Notes: generated by a model from the sequence alone, not told the origin. 64,000 nt of DNA from Bacillus oleivorans (GCF_900207585.1 NZ_OAOP01000002.1:496001-560000), one strand, 5' to 3'; positions 1 to 9,071 are shown, counted from the stretch's first letter. A program made the numbers and translations.

Positions 1-61
1 AAAAAAGCGATAAAAACACTTCTTCATCATAGAAAACCGCTACACATCAACTCCTGCCTTT

Positions 62-92
62 AAACTAAGGTAGCAGAAGCCTTAGTTTTTAT
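62..92 (+). terminator. Rho-independent terminator of a gene left of the window
   Basis: A 9-bp perfect stem (62-70 with 80-88) with a 9-nt loop is followed by a T-rich tract. It fits the end of a plus-strand transcript that begins before the window. The remaining bases up to 208 are AT-rich and show no gene. Confidence 0.65.
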
Positions 93-208
93 TTTGCCTG
101 CATCTAACACCTCTTATTAGATACTACATTTCCCTACTAACCATAATATTATTATGTTAAGTATAATAAATAATACCGTTTTAATAATTTTCAACAAATG
201 CAGAAGAA

Positions 209-231
209 AAGGGGATTGAGAAAATCCCCTT
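209..231 (-). terminator. fabF terminator
   Basis: A 9-bp stem AAGGGGATT/AATCCCCTT with a 5-nt loop overlaps the last bases of the fabF stop codon. It is followed on the minus strand by TTCTTC. Confidence 0.7.
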
Positions 232-1468
232 AATCTTTGACAGATTGAAAGATTAATGTCGTATTATGTCCGCCGAAACCAAAGGCATTGCTTAACACAG
301 TTTGTACTCGTTTTTTTCTAGAGCGGTTAGGTACATAGTCTAAGTCACAGTCCGGGTCGGGATTTTCTAGATTAATGGTTGGCGGAATAATTCCAGTTTT
401 TATGGCCATAAGGGAAAAAATGGCTTCAGTGGCCCCAGCGGCACCCATCATATGGCCAGTCATCGATTTTGTTGAACTAATCGGGATTTGGGAGGCTAAT
501 TCTTTAAAGAAGGTCTTTATCGCAGCTGTTTCCGATTTGTCATTATAAACTGTACTTGTTCCGTGAGCATTTATATAATCGATACTGGTTTTTTCAATAT
601 TAGCGTATTGAACGGCAAGCTGCATTGATCTTACTCCGCCCTCACCGAAAGGAGCAGGGCTTGTAATATGATAAGCATCGCCTACAGTTGCATAACCGAT
701 AATTTCACCATACACATGAGCATTTCGTTTAACAGCAGATTCATAGGATTCTAGGATAATAGCACCTGCTCCTTCACCCATAACGAGTCCATCACGATTT
801 TTATCAAAGGGTCTGCAAGCTTTTTGGGGATCAGGATTGGTAGAAATCGCCCCCATTGCACAAAAGGCACCGACACCTAGAGGAGTAATCGATGCTTCTG
901 ATCCCCCGGCAATCATGATGTCGGCTTCTCCACGCTGAATCGCTCGATATGATTCGCCAATGGCATTAGCTCCAGAAGCACAGGATAAAACTGTACAATT
1001 ATTAACCCCTCTCGCACCAATAGCAATCGAAACCTGGCTTGACGCCATATTACAGATGACAGTTGTCGTGGCAAATGGATAAAGATTTGTATATCCGCCT
1101 TCAAGAAGATTCATATGACTCTCTTCAAAGCTTTCAATCCCGCCAATCGCTGTTCCAAACCATACACCGATTCGCTCAGCCTCTACATCTTTTCCAATTT
1201 GAATATTAGCATCATCAAGTGCCATAATCGATGCAGCCATGGCATATGCTGCAAATCGGTCAACGCGATGCCTTTCATTAACTTTCATGTAATTGGCTAA
1301 TTGAAAATCTTTTACCTCCGCGGCCGTTTTGGCAGAGAAATGCTCACAGTCAAATCTGGTAAGCGGTCCAATTCCAGACCTTCCATTAATCGCAGATTCC
1401 CAAGTTTCCGTAAGGGAGTTTCCTAATGGAGAAACAGTTCCTAGGCCTGTTATCACAACTCTTGTCAA
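230..1468 (-). CDS. fabF: 3-oxoacyl-ACP synthase II (FabF/KAS II family)
   Basis: This 412-aa condensing enzyme elongates acyl-ACP with malonyl-ACP in cytosolic fatty-acid synthesis. The thiolase-fold catalytic triad is complete: Cys163 in the SCASGAN motif, His302 in NAHGTST and His339 in MTGHMMGAAG. The reading frame extends 18 codons further upstream, but I chose the TTG at 1468: the mature family N-terminus (TRVVITGLG) begins there and an AGGAGG lies 7 nt before it. The gene stands alone, without fabH beside it, so it may be the main FabF or a second KAS paralogue. I see no obvious FapR operator upstream. Confidence 0.93.
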   Translation of the reverse strand: MTRVVITGLGTVSPLGNSLTETWESAINGRSGIGPLTRFDCEHFSAKTAAEVKDFQLANYMKVNERHRVDRFAAYAMAASIMALDDANIQIGKDVEAERIGVWFGTAIGGIESFEESHMNLLEGGYTNLYPFATTTVICNMASSQVSIAIGARGVNNCTVLSCASGANAIGESYRAIQRGEADIMIAGGSEASITPLGVGAFCAMGAISTNPDPQKACRPFDKNRDGLVMGEGAGAIILESYESAVKRNAHVYGEIIGYATVGDAYHITSPAPFGEGGVRSMQLAVQYANIEKTSIDYINAHGTSTVYNDKSETAAIKTFFKELASQIPISSTKSMTGHMMGAAGATEAIFSLMAIKTGIIPPTINLENPDPDCDLDYVPNRSRKKRVQTVLSNAFGFGGHNTTLIFQSVKD

Positions 1469-1679
1469 TCGTAGCCCTCCTAAATAATGGATATGCAGGT
1501 CTATTTCGACAAAACAGGCCAAAATTCCTCCGAAAATTTTAAAATATGACAGTTATTTCCGTTAAAGCAGGTGGATGGTCTTTATTTGCGTTTAGTTAAA
1601 TAGTCATATGTTTAGGAAAAAGTAATCGTACGGTTATTAAAAACTATATGGTGGGGGGCGTGCACTTCAGATGCCTGCA

Positions 1680-1725
1680 CGAAATTAAGTTTATGTAGCG
1701 AAATTACAGGTTTATCAACGAAATT
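1680..1725. repeat. Short phased array, anchor CGAAATT, three units
   Basis: CGAAATT occurs at 1680, 1699 and 1719 (spacing 19 and 20 bp) in the fabF/HMA intergenic region. The bases between copies are unrelated. Period and layout match the arrays at 5792, 9072 and 30896, but the anchor word differs. Confidence 0.5.
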
Positions 1726-1767
1726 GCGGGTATTTAATGAATCAAACATCGCCAGTCCAAAAGAGTA

Positions 1768-1980
1768 TCATCCCTGAATCGGATGGAGTCCATACTGTTT
1801 GATTCTGTTTACGATGTCTTCTTGGCCAATTTGGTTTGAATCATACGTAATCTTTACTTCCCCATCTTCGATATCGACGAGTGCCCGCTCCACACCATCC
1901 ATACCCATTAAAATCGTCTCTAATTTTTGAATAGGCTCTTCGCTGGTTGCTTCTTTTATAAATAGAGTTAAGTCCTCCAT
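1768..1980 (-). CDS. HMA-fold (CopZ-like) small protein lacking the metal-binding CxxC
   Basis: The 70-aa product has the beta-alpha-beta layout of heavy-metal-associated domains. A central GVERALVDIEDGEVKITYD stretch resembles the GVxxxxVxxxxxxVTVxYD core of CopZ and of P-type ATPase N-domains. The loop that should carry MxCxxC contains no cysteine at all, so metal transfer in the usual way looks impossible. I start at the ATG at 1980, nine bases after AAAGG; the upstream in-frame ATG touches the ribosome site. The function is unknown; a structural or regulatory offshoot of the fold is likely. Confidence 0.7.
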   Translation of the reverse strand: MEDLTLFIKEATSEEPIQKLETILMGMDGVERALVDIEDGEVKITYDSNQIGQEDIVNRIKQYGLHPIQG

Positions 1981-2104
1981 GTGTCTCATCCTTTCTGTTT
2001 GAATGCAGCTTTAAACCCTTGTTGTAGATTTTCCTTTTTTGGCTGAATTATGTAAGAATTTACTAAAGTATTTAAATAAAAATGAAGCTGGAAAGATAAA
2101 ATAA

Positions 2105-2143
2105 AGGTTGTTCCTTTTTGGGTGTACCCCGTTTGAACAACCT
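2105..2143 (-). terminator. Terminator of the 44-aa gene
   Basis: AGGTTGTTC (2105-2113) pairs with GAACAACCT (2135-2143), enclosing a second small GGG/CCC hairpin. On the minus strand it is followed by TTTATTTTATC. Confidence 0.6.
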
Positions 2144-2148
2144 ATTTA

Positions 2149-2283
2149 CTATATTAATTCTTCCAGATATATTTGTTTTGGTGGTCTGTTGTCCCAACAA
2201 ACTTTAAGGGAAATGATTTCTTCCGTATCTTTTACGGTTACTTTCACAATCGTAATAGGGGAGGAAGTTATATTGGTGTTCAT
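2149..2283 (-). CDS. Small hypothetical protein, 44 aa
   Basis: Reading the minus strand gives a 44-codon frame from ATG 2283 to TAG 2149. AAAGGAG lies 10 nt before the ATG. The pepF terminator sits just upstream and its own terminator just downstream, so it looks like an independent unit. The protein begins MNTNITSSPITIVKVTVKD and ends PPKQIYLEELI; it is polar, with no membrane segment or cysteine pair. I do not recognise a family. The flanking signals and balanced composition favour a real gene over chance. Confidence 0.6.
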   Translation of the reverse strand: MNTNITSSPITIVKVTVKDTEEIISLKVCWDNRPPKQIYLEELI

Positions 2284-2321
2284 ATAATAATTACTCCTTT
2301 AATGATTTTTGACTTTGACGT

Positions 2322-2349
2322 AAAAAGGATGGCAATATTACAGCCATCC
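2322..2349 (-). terminator. pepF terminator
   Basis: GGATGGC (2327-2333) pairs with GCCATCC (2343-2349); a T5 run follows on the minus strand. Confidence 0.75.
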
Positions 2350-2361
2350 CATTAAATCAGA

Positions 2362-4179
2362 TTATTCTTCGTAACTTCTTTCTAGTTCTTCAACAAGTGC
2401 CCCAACATATGCAACAGCTTTGCGAATTGGATCCGGCGTTGACATATCGACACCTGCATACTGGATTAATTCAAGCGGGGTTTTCGTTCCGCCTGCTTTT
2501 AGTACCTCTAGCCAGCGGTCGATGGCTGGTTGCCCTTCTTCTTTAAAGAGCTGTGAAACCGCAGTAGATACTGTCAATCCAGCTGAGTAGGTATATGGAT
2601 AAAGACCCATATAGTAATGAGGCTGACGCATCCAGGTTAATTTCGCTCCTTCATCAATTTCAACTGTATCGCCCCAGAAATTTGAGAGAGCTTCGCCTTT
2701 TTGTTCGGAAAGAGTTTTAGCTGTTAACGGAACACCTTTTTCAGCTAAAGAATAAACTCTTCTTTGGTATTCTCCTTCTAGGAGGTGTGTCACAAAGTTA
2801 TGATAATAGGTTCCTAAAAGTTGAAGGATGACCCAGCGTCTCATTCGCTTATCTGTTGTTTTTGATAAAATGTGGTCTGCCAAAAGCATTTCATTCATCG
2901 TAGATGGTGCTTCAACAAAATACGTGGATGGACGTGTATTGAAGCTGCGTTGATTTTTATTAGCCAGGTAGAAGTGGCCGGCATGTCCGAGTTCATGGGC
3001 AAGAACAAAGGCACTTCTCATGTTATTGGTCCATGTAATTAAGATGAATGGGTGAGAACCATAAGGACTTGAACAAAAAGCTCCAGTTGATTTGCCAACA
3101 TTATCGGCTAAGTCAACCCGGCGTTCTGTTAAAGCTGTTTCCATAATCTGACTGTATTCTGGCCCCATTACCTGCAACGCTTCTAAAATAACTTTTGAAG
3201 CTTCTTCATAAGTGGTTTGCGGATTGAAATCAGGGTCAAGCGGAGCTTTCAGATCACAGAATTTTAGTGTATCTAATCCAAGAACCCGTTTTTTCAACTG
3301 GGCGTACCTGCGCATATACGGGGCAAGCTCTTGTTGAATGACATCTAATTGGTTATGATACATTTCTTCTGTCACTTTCTGCGGATGAAGCAGCATTTGT
3401 GTAACAGAATTATATTGACGAAGCTTAGCCATGGCAACCTGTTTTTTAACCTCAGTTGTATAGGTAGCAGCAAATGTATTTTGATATTGTTTTAGAGTTT
3501 TAACAAATGATTCGTATGCTTTTCTTCGAGTTTCAGTATTAGGGGAGAGTTCATATTCATCTTCATAAAGAGCAAATGAGTTTGGCAATTCTTCGCCATC
3601 AGGAGCTTGAAATGAATCAAACACCATATCAGCTAATTTGCTTCGCAGATAAATCATATAAGGAGCTTGGTGAACTTCACTTAAACTAGCAAGAGCTTCC
3701 TCCGTTTCGGGGGAGAGGGTATGCTGTTTTCTTTTTGCCAAATCTTCTAGATTTTTTTGGAACGGCTCTAGTCCCTGATTTTCTTCTATGTATTTTTCCA
3801 CAGTACCATCTGGAAGAGCCAGGATTTCCGTTTCAACAAAGGATAGGGAAGCATTTAATCTAGCAAATGCTGAAGCTACTTTCCCGGAAATCGCCTGGTT
3901 GTCTGGGTTGGACCCGTCTTCAGATGAACGCAGACTCGCATAGGTACCGACCAAAATTCCTTTTTCGGCTACCTTTGCTTGTGCTTCTAAACACTCGAGT
4001 AAAAACTGAGATCCTTCTCCAAGTCTGCCTTTATATTGGGTAACAGTTGGAAGTAACTCTTCCACCTCTCTTAGAGCAGACTCCCATTCATCAACGGTTT
4101 CAAATAAATCTTCAAGTTTCCAGGTTTGATCGACAGGCACTTCTGCACGTGTTAGCCGTTTTTTTACTGTTTTTTGCAT
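2362..4179 (-). CDS. pepF: Oligoendopeptidase F (M3 zinc metallopeptidase)
   Basis: This 605-aa cytosolic enzyme cleaves short oligopeptides of roughly 7-17 residues. The zinc motif HELGH is at residues 395-399, preceded by the family's typical segment of small and polar residues, and the C-terminal helical catalytic domain is complete. Length equals that of Bacillus PepF. The start ATG 4179 has AAAGGGG 11 nt upstream. The gene is monocistronic with its own terminator. Known roles of PepF are peptide recycling and, when overproduced in B. subtilis, interference with sporulation peptides; which applies here is not visible. Confidence 0.93.
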   Translation of the reverse strand: MQKTVKKRLTRAEVPVDQTWKLEDLFETVDEWESALREVEELLPTVTQYKGRLGEGSQFLLECLEAQAKVAEKGILVGTYASLRSSEDGSNPDNQAISGKVASAFARLNASLSFVETEILALPDGTVEKYIEENQGLEPFQKNLEDLAKRKQHTLSPETEEALASLSEVHQAPYMIYLRSKLADMVFDSFQAPDGEELPNSFALYEDEYELSPNTETRRKAYESFVKTLKQYQNTFAATYTTEVKKQVAMAKLRQYNSVTQMLLHPQKVTEEMYHNQLDVIQQELAPYMRRYAQLKKRVLGLDTLKFCDLKAPLDPDFNPQTTYEEASKVILEALQVMGPEYSQIMETALTERRVDLADNVGKSTGAFCSSPYGSHPFILITWTNNMRSAFVLAHELGHAGHFYLANKNQRSFNTRPSTYFVEAPSTMNEMLLADHILSKTTDKRMRRWVILQLLGTYYHNFVTHLLEGEYQRRVYSLAEKGVPLTAKTLSEQKGEALSNFWGDTVEIDEGAKLTWMRQPHYYMGLYPYTYSAGLTVSTAVSQLFKEEGQPAIDRWLEVLKAGGTKTPLELIQYAGVDMSTPDPIRKAVAYVGALVEELERSYEE

Positions 4180-4557
4180 AATAATCTAGTCCCCTTTCTT
4201 GGAGCAGCTGATTCTAGTCATTTTTAGATTCTATCAAAAAGGTGACTAGAAACACTCAATTTATTTCGCCACTCTAATAAAATGATTATAAAGGATAAAC
4301 TATCTTTTGTGTCATATAAGTCAGAATTTTTTAAACTACAAATTTCGCCATTATCAGTTCAAATAAGGAAAACAGTAAGAAAACTAACATATTTTTTTTC
4401 ATAAAGTCAGTAAAATATATGGTTAACATTTTAACTAGAAGTATCATTATTTATCGGAACATTTAAACTTTTGGGCAATCTATCGACAAAGTATACAGAT
4501 GGGGGTAATGTGATTTATATAGGAAAGGAAAGGCAGCGAATGCGGAGGTATATTTAC
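4180..4557. other. Intergenic region between pepF and the MFS gene (divergent)
   Basis: AT-rich divergent promoter region without a gene. A possible sigma-A promoter for the MFS gene is TTAACA (4423-4428), 16 bp, CATTAT (4445-4450). Otherwise I see no structured element. Confidence 0.3.
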
Positions 4558-5748
4558 ATGATTGAGCAAAAAAAAAATATTCTTATACTTCAAGTGTTTT
4601 TTCTTTTTGTTTATTTCGGTTCAGCCGGAATTACCTCGTTTCTAAGTGTTTATTTAAGTGAAGATCAAGGTTTAAACGGCTATCAAATCGGGACGATTAT
4701 GTCGATTGGACCAATTGTCATGATCTTTTTCCAGCCAATCTGGGGAATGTTGAGTGACATGACCAATGCACCAACAAAAGTAATTTCATTTTTATGCGTT
4801 ACAGCAGGTGTACTGGGACTCGGTTATTTAGTTATTGACGATTATCACTGGTTAATCTTCTTAGCGTTATTCTTCGCCATTTTCCAAAGCGGAATTAACC
4901 CTATTTCCGACAGTATCGCTTTAAAGTATACCGGAGAAAGAAATTTAAATTATGGGAGTATCCGATTATTTGGTTCCCTTGGTTTCGGACTAGCTGTGTA
5001 TTTAATAGGTAAACTGAGTGAAACCCCACTGGGACTTGATGTTATTTTTTATGCTTTATTTGTCACACTGTTGCTTGCGGCCATTATTGTCATGAAGGCA
5101 CCAAAGGAACGGGCTAAACAGAAGCTTCAATTAAAAGAAGGCATCAAAAAGGTATTATTGCTTCCTAAATTTATTCTTTTTATAGCTTCTGCTTTCCTTA
5201 TTTTTGGTCCAAATTTGGCGAACAACACGTATTTCGGTCTATTTGTCGAAGACTCAGGCGGAACTTTTGCTGGAATTGGAACAGCATTTTTAATTGCGGT
5301 TCTATCAGAAATTCCATTTATGCAAGCAGCCAAACGGTGGATTGAAAGAATCGGTGTATTAAATGTGATGCTTATTGCTGGAATCGTATCCTTCGTTCGA
5401 TGGGGATTATATGTAACTGAGCCTGCTCTTTGGATTATTTATGCTACAGCGGTCCTTCAGGGAGCTGCGATTGGTCTTTTTATCCCTGCAGGACTTCAAT
5501 ATGTTCGGGACGTTACACCTGTGCAAATGACGGCAACTGCAGTGACATTATATACGTCGGTTGCCCATGGGTTTGGAACCTGGTTCAGTACTTTTTTTGG
5601 CGGTATTGTATATGAAGTAGCTAGTATTTTCTCAGTTTATTTATTCTTTGGAATTTTGGCCATTATAGGGATTATCTTAAACCTTTGGTTGATTAAATTA
5701 GATAAAAAAAATGATGAGTCCAATCCGTCTAATGCGGTAGGATTTTAA
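4558..5748 (+). CDS. MFS transporter (MFS_1_like/LacY-type permease)
   Basis: The 396-aa integral membrane protein has about 12 predicted hydrophobic helices and the GxxSD-type loop of the major facilitator superfamily (WGMLSDM near residue 62, between helices 2 and 3). The fold resembles the LacY/NupG/phenylpropionate permease branch, of which B. subtilis YwbF is an example. I start at ATG 4558, nine bases after GGAGG; the frame opens 29 codons earlier with a hydrophilic stretch that does not look like an MFS N-terminus. The substrate cannot be told. No neighbouring catabolic genes help. Confidence 0.8.
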   Translation: MIEQKKNILILQVFFLFVYFGSAGITSFLSVYLSEDQGLNGYQIGTIMSIGPIVMIFFQPIWGMLSDMTNAPTKVISFLCVTAGVLGLGYLVIDDYHWLIFLALFFAIFQSGINPISDSIALKYTGERNLNYGSIRLFGSLGFGLAVYLIGKLSETPLGLDVIFYALFVTLLLAAIIVMKAPKERAKQKLQLKEGIKKVLLLPKFILFIASAFLIFGPNLANNTYFGLFVEDSGGTFAGIGTAFLIAVLSEIPFMQAAKRWIERIGVLNVMLIAGIVSFVRWGLYVTEPALWIIYATAVLQGAAIGLFIPAGLQYVRDVTPVQMTATAVTLYTSVAHGFGTWFSTFFGGIVYEVASIFSVYLFFGILAIIGIILNLWLIKLDKKNDESNPSNAVGF

Positions 5749-5791
5749 AAATCGTCTTAGACTAATGGGGTTTGCTTACAAAAGCGGACCC

Positions 5792-6008
5792 CGCTCCAAA
5801 GTTAATTTTTTCGCTCCAAAATTGTATAAATGGCTCCATAGTGAGTGTGTTTCGCCCCATTCCCATATAGGACCGTTCCAATTTTTGCTGTTTTTGCTCC
5901 GTAATGGGTTAGTCTCGCTCCAAATTCCATGAAATTGGCTCACACTGGCTGATTTCTGCTCCAAACGGGTGAACCCTCTCGAAAAAACCGCATAAACATC
6001 GCCCAAAT
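5792..6008. repeat. Eleven-unit phased array, anchor CGCTCCAAA, period 20-21 bp
   Basis: Copies or close variants of CGCTCCAAA start at 5792, 5812, 5832, 5853, 5874, 5895, 5916, 5937, 5957, 5976 and 6000. Successive spacings are 20, 20, 21, 21, 21, 21, 21, 20, 19 and 24 bp. The 11-13 bases between anchors are not alike. It fills the gap between the MFS gene and topB and has no open reading frame of note. It is not a CRISPR: the repeated part is too short and the spacing too tight. Confidence 0.8.
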
Positions 6009-6124
6009 TTCTGTTAATCAAACTAGCCAGCCAATAGTTATTATCCGCTAATCCCTTTTTCGGTATGGTAAAATAATAAAATATGTGTTGATTAATTATG
6101 AATGTTTAATTAGGAGCTGTTCAA

Positions 6125-8311
6125 ATGTCAAAAAAATTAGTCTTAGCAGAAAAACCTTCTGTTGGTCGAGATATAGCAAGAGTACTTCAATGCCAAAAAA
6201 AAGGGAATGGTTATTTTGAAGGTTCCCAATATATTGTGACATGGGCTTTAGGTCATCTCGTAACATTAGCTGATCCGGAAAGTTATGATCATAAATATAA
6301 ATCATGGAGAATCGAGGACCTGCCGATGCTGCCGGCACCACTAAAATTAGTGGTCATTAAGCAAACTGGAAAACAATTTAATACGGTAAAACAACTGTTG
6401 AACCGAAACGAAGTCAATGAAATTATCATTGCAACTGATGCAGGCCGTGAAGGGGAGCTTGTTGCCCGCTGGATTATTGAAAAAACAAAGATTCATAAAT
6501 CAATAAAACGTCTGTGGATCTCATCTGTAACCGATAAGGCAATTAAAGAGGGATTTTCGCGTTTGCGAAACGGGAAAGAATTTGAGAACTTATATGCTTC
6601 TGCTGTGGCACGTTCTGAAGCAGATTGGTATGTCGGCATTAATGCTACAAGAGCATTGACAACAAAGCATAATGCCCAGCTCTCATGCGGTCGTGTGCAA
6701 ACGCCAACGCTTGCTATTATTGCTGCAAGAGAAGAAGAAATCAAAAACTTTAAACCGAAGACGTATTACGGTATTCAAGCTGAAACAGATTTATTAAGGT
6801 TAACGTGGCATGATGGAAAAACAAAAGATCAAAAAACGTTCCAAAAGGAAAAAATCGAGAATCTGCTTTTAAAGCTGAAAAATAAGGATTTGATCGTTGA
6901 AAACGTTCATCGGACTCTTAAGAAAAGCTATGCTCCGCAATTATACGATTTAACGGAATTGCAAAGAGATGCTCACAAGATCTTTGGCTTTTCTGCGAAG
7001 GAAACGCTTTCCATCATGCAAAAGCTCTATGAACAGTATAAAGTAGTGACGTATCCAAGAACAGACTCGAGATATCTTTCATCTGACATTGCAGATACCT
7101 TAAAAGAACGGGTTGAGGCATGTAAAGTACAGCCATATGCAAGAGTTGCCGCGAAGATATTGCAAAGCCCAATTAAAACGAATAAGTCATTTATTGATAA
7201 TAGTAAAGTGACCGATCACCATGCAATTATTCCAACGGAACAGGCTGCCAGTATTAGAGCATTAAGTGAGAAAGAAAGAAAAATATACGATTTAGTCGTC
7301 AAACGTTTTCTTTCTGTACTTCTCCCTCCGTTCGAATATGAGCAAACGGTTGTGGAAGCAAAGTCTGAGGGAGAAATTTTCACAGCTAAAGGGAAAAGCG
7401 TATTGTCCTTGGGCTGGAAAGAAGTTTTTGAACAAAACGATGACGATGAAATGGATGAAACAGAGGCAGAGCAAACGATCCCAGCCATTGAAAAGGGAGA
7501 AATTTTAAAAGTAACACTCTGGAACCAGACAACAGGTGAAACTAAACCTCCTAAGCCTTTCAACGAAGGAACCCTTCTGTCCGCGATGGAAAATCCGGTT
7601 AGGTATATGGCGGGAGAAAGGAAGGACCTGATTCAGACGATTGGAAAAACAGGAGGGCTAGGTACGGTTGCAACGAGAGCGGACATTATCGAAAAGTTAT
7701 TCAATAGCTTTTTAATTGAACAAAAAGGAAAAGATATATTCATTACAAACAAGGGTAAGCAACTATTAGAGCTTGTACCTGAAGATTTAAAGTCGCCAGC
7801 TTTAACTGCTGAGTGGGAACTAAAGCTTGAGTCTATTGCAAAAGGCAAGCTGCCTAAGAAAGTTTTTATTAAAGAAATTGTAGAATATACAAAGGAAGCC
7901 GTTTCTGAAATCAAAAATAGTGAGGCGCGATTTAAACATGATAATGTAACAGGAACACGTTGTCCTGATTGTGGCAAATTGATGCTTGAGGTTACTGGGA
8001 AGAAAGGGAAAATGCTCGTTTGCCAGGACCGAGAATGCGGGCACCGAAAAAGCATTTCAAAAATCACGAATGCCAGATGTCCGAATTGTCATAAACGGTT
8101 AGAGCTGCGCGGAGAAGGAGAAGGTCAAATCTTCTTCTGCTCATGCGGTCACAGGGAAAAGGTATCTGCTTTTCAAAAGAGAAGAAAAGAAAATCAGACA
8201 TCAAAGGCGTCTAAACAAGAAGTTCAGAAATATTTAAAGAAAAACAAACAAGAAGAGCCAATTAATACATCATTAGCAGATGCACTGGCGAAGCTTAATT
8301 TAGACAAATAA
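6125..8311 (+). CDS. topB: DNA topoisomerase III (type IA)
   Basis: The 728-aa enzyme decatenates DNA and relaxes negative supercoils by single-strand passage. The Toprim domain is N-terminal (KPSVGRDIA near 10-18; ATDAGREGE at 103-111). The active tyrosine is Tyr310 in TYPRTDSRYL. The C-terminus has two cysteine clusters (RCPDCG...CQDRECGH and RCPNCH...CSCGH) forming zinc ribbons. Length equals B. subtilis TopB. ATG 6125 follows AGGAG by nine bases. It is monocistronic, with a clear terminator behind it. Confidence 0.96.
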   Translation: MSKKLVLAEKPSVGRDIARVLQCQKKGNGYFEGSQYIVTWALGHLVTLADPESYDHKYKSWRIEDLPMLPAPLKLVVIKQTGKQFNTVKQLLNRNEVNEIIIATDAGREGELVARWIIEKTKIHKSIKRLWISSVTDKAIKEGFSRLRNGKEFENLYASAVARSEADWYVGINATRALTTKHNAQLSCGRVQTPTLAIIAAREEEIKNFKPKTYYGIQAETDLLRLTWHDGKTKDQKTFQKEKIENLLLKLKNKDLIVENVHRTLKKSYAPQLYDLTELQRDAHKIFGFSAKETLSIMQKLYEQYKVVTYPRTDSRYLSSDIADTLKERVEACKVQPYARVAAKILQSPIKTNKSFIDNSKVTDHHAIIPTEQAASIRALSEKERKIYDLVVKRFLSVLLPPFEYEQTVVEAKSEGEIFTAKGKSVLSLGWKEVFEQNDDDEMDETEAEQTIPAIEKGEILKVTLWNQTTGETKPPKPFNEGTLLSAMENPVRYMAGERKDLIQTIGKTGGLGTVATRADIIEKLFNSFLIEQKGKDIFITNKGKQLLELVPEDLKSPALTAEWELKLESIAKGKLPKKVFIKEIVEYTKEAVSEIKNSEARFKHDNVTGTRCPDCGKLMLEVTGKKGKMLVCQDRECGHRKSISKITNARCPNCHKRLELRGEGEGQIFFCSCGHREKVSAFQKRRKENQTSKASKQEVQKYLKKNKQEEPINTSLADALAKLNLDK

Positions 8312-8320
8312 AAGAAAATG

Positions 8321-8349
8321 AACCCTAGGGAATTCCCTTGGGTTTTTTA
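8321..8349 (+). terminator. topB terminator
   Basis: Hairpin AACCCTAGGG-AATT-CCCTTGGGTT followed by T6. Confidence 0.8.
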
Positions 8350-8450
8350 CTTCTTTTGGAAAAAGAATGGTGAAAAAATTCCAAGTTACTCCATAATAGA
8401 CTATAATTATAGTAAAAAAAGATCTGAAATATTTAAAAGGGGAATTGCAC

Positions 8451-9008
8451 TTGAAAAAATATATTATATTAGCGATCGTTATCATCCCCGTTTTAGTCGT
8501 GCTATCTTTTCACTATCAGATGACTGAAACCGCAAAAAGAACACCGCCAGATCATGTACCATATTTGATTATTCTTGGTGCAAAAGTGAATGGAACGGAA
8601 ATGTCTTTAGCTTTGCTTTATCGTGCGAATAAAGCGTTAGAGTATTTAAAAAAAAATCCAACTACTAAGGTAGTCGTGACAGGAGGGCAGGGTCCTGGAG
8701 AGGAGATAACAGAAGCGGAGGCCCTTCAATCCTATTTGTTGGAAAATGGGATTGAATCTAATCGAATTTTAATAGAGGATCAATCTACTTCAACCTATGA
8801 AAATCTTAAATTTACAAGAGAACTCTACAATATTCGCGAGGCAGTAATTGTGAGCAATGATTTTCATTTGTACAGGGCGATTGAACTAGCTGAAAAAATA
8901 GGGATCCGTGGATTCCCTTTAGCAGCGAAAACGCCGGAAGTTGTAACATTTCAGTTACATATAAGAGAGTATGCTGCTCTATTAAAAATGAAAATTACCG
9001 GAAAATAG
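8451..9008 (+). CDS. DUF218 / YdcF-SanA family protein
   Basis: The 185-aa protein has one N-terminal membrane helix (about residues 5-22) and then a DUF218 domain. Visible family marks are YLIILGAKVNG, VVVTGGQGPGE with the acidic EAEAL, STSTYENL, and VSNDFHLYRA. Relatives (E. coli SanA, YdcF) affect envelope permeability or bind S-adenosylmethionine; none has a settled reaction. I start at TTG 8451, eight bases after AAAAGGGG; the TTG at 8445 is only two bases from it. The C-terminal domain should lie outside the membrane. Confidence 0.82.
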   Translation: MKKYIILAIVIIPVLVVLSFHYQMTETAKRTPPDHVPYLIILGAKVNGTEMSLALLYRANKALEYLKKNPTTKVVVTGGQGPGEEITEAEALQSYLLENGIESNRILIEDQSTSTYENLKFTRELYNIREAVIVSNDFHLYRAIELAEKIGIRGFPLAAKTPEVVTFQLHIREYAALLKMKITGK

Positions 9009-9071
9009 GAGAGATTTAGAAACTTACATAAAGGAGTATGCATTCATTGAAATTTAGTACGCCTGGATTCA

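Noticed and set aside
913-1300. Frames of about 60 codons inside fabF (both strands)
   Set aside because: Shadows of a fully conserved coding sequence with the catalytic triad; no ribosome sites.
5776-6021. 81-codon minus-strand frame across the phased array
   Set aside because: Translation gives no protein-like pattern and lacks an SD; it arises from the 21-bp period, which is divisible by three.
5749-6124. CRISPR array at 5792-6008
   Set aside because: The repeated part is 9 bp and degenerate, spacers are 11-13 bp, there is no leader and no cas gene. A different kind of array.
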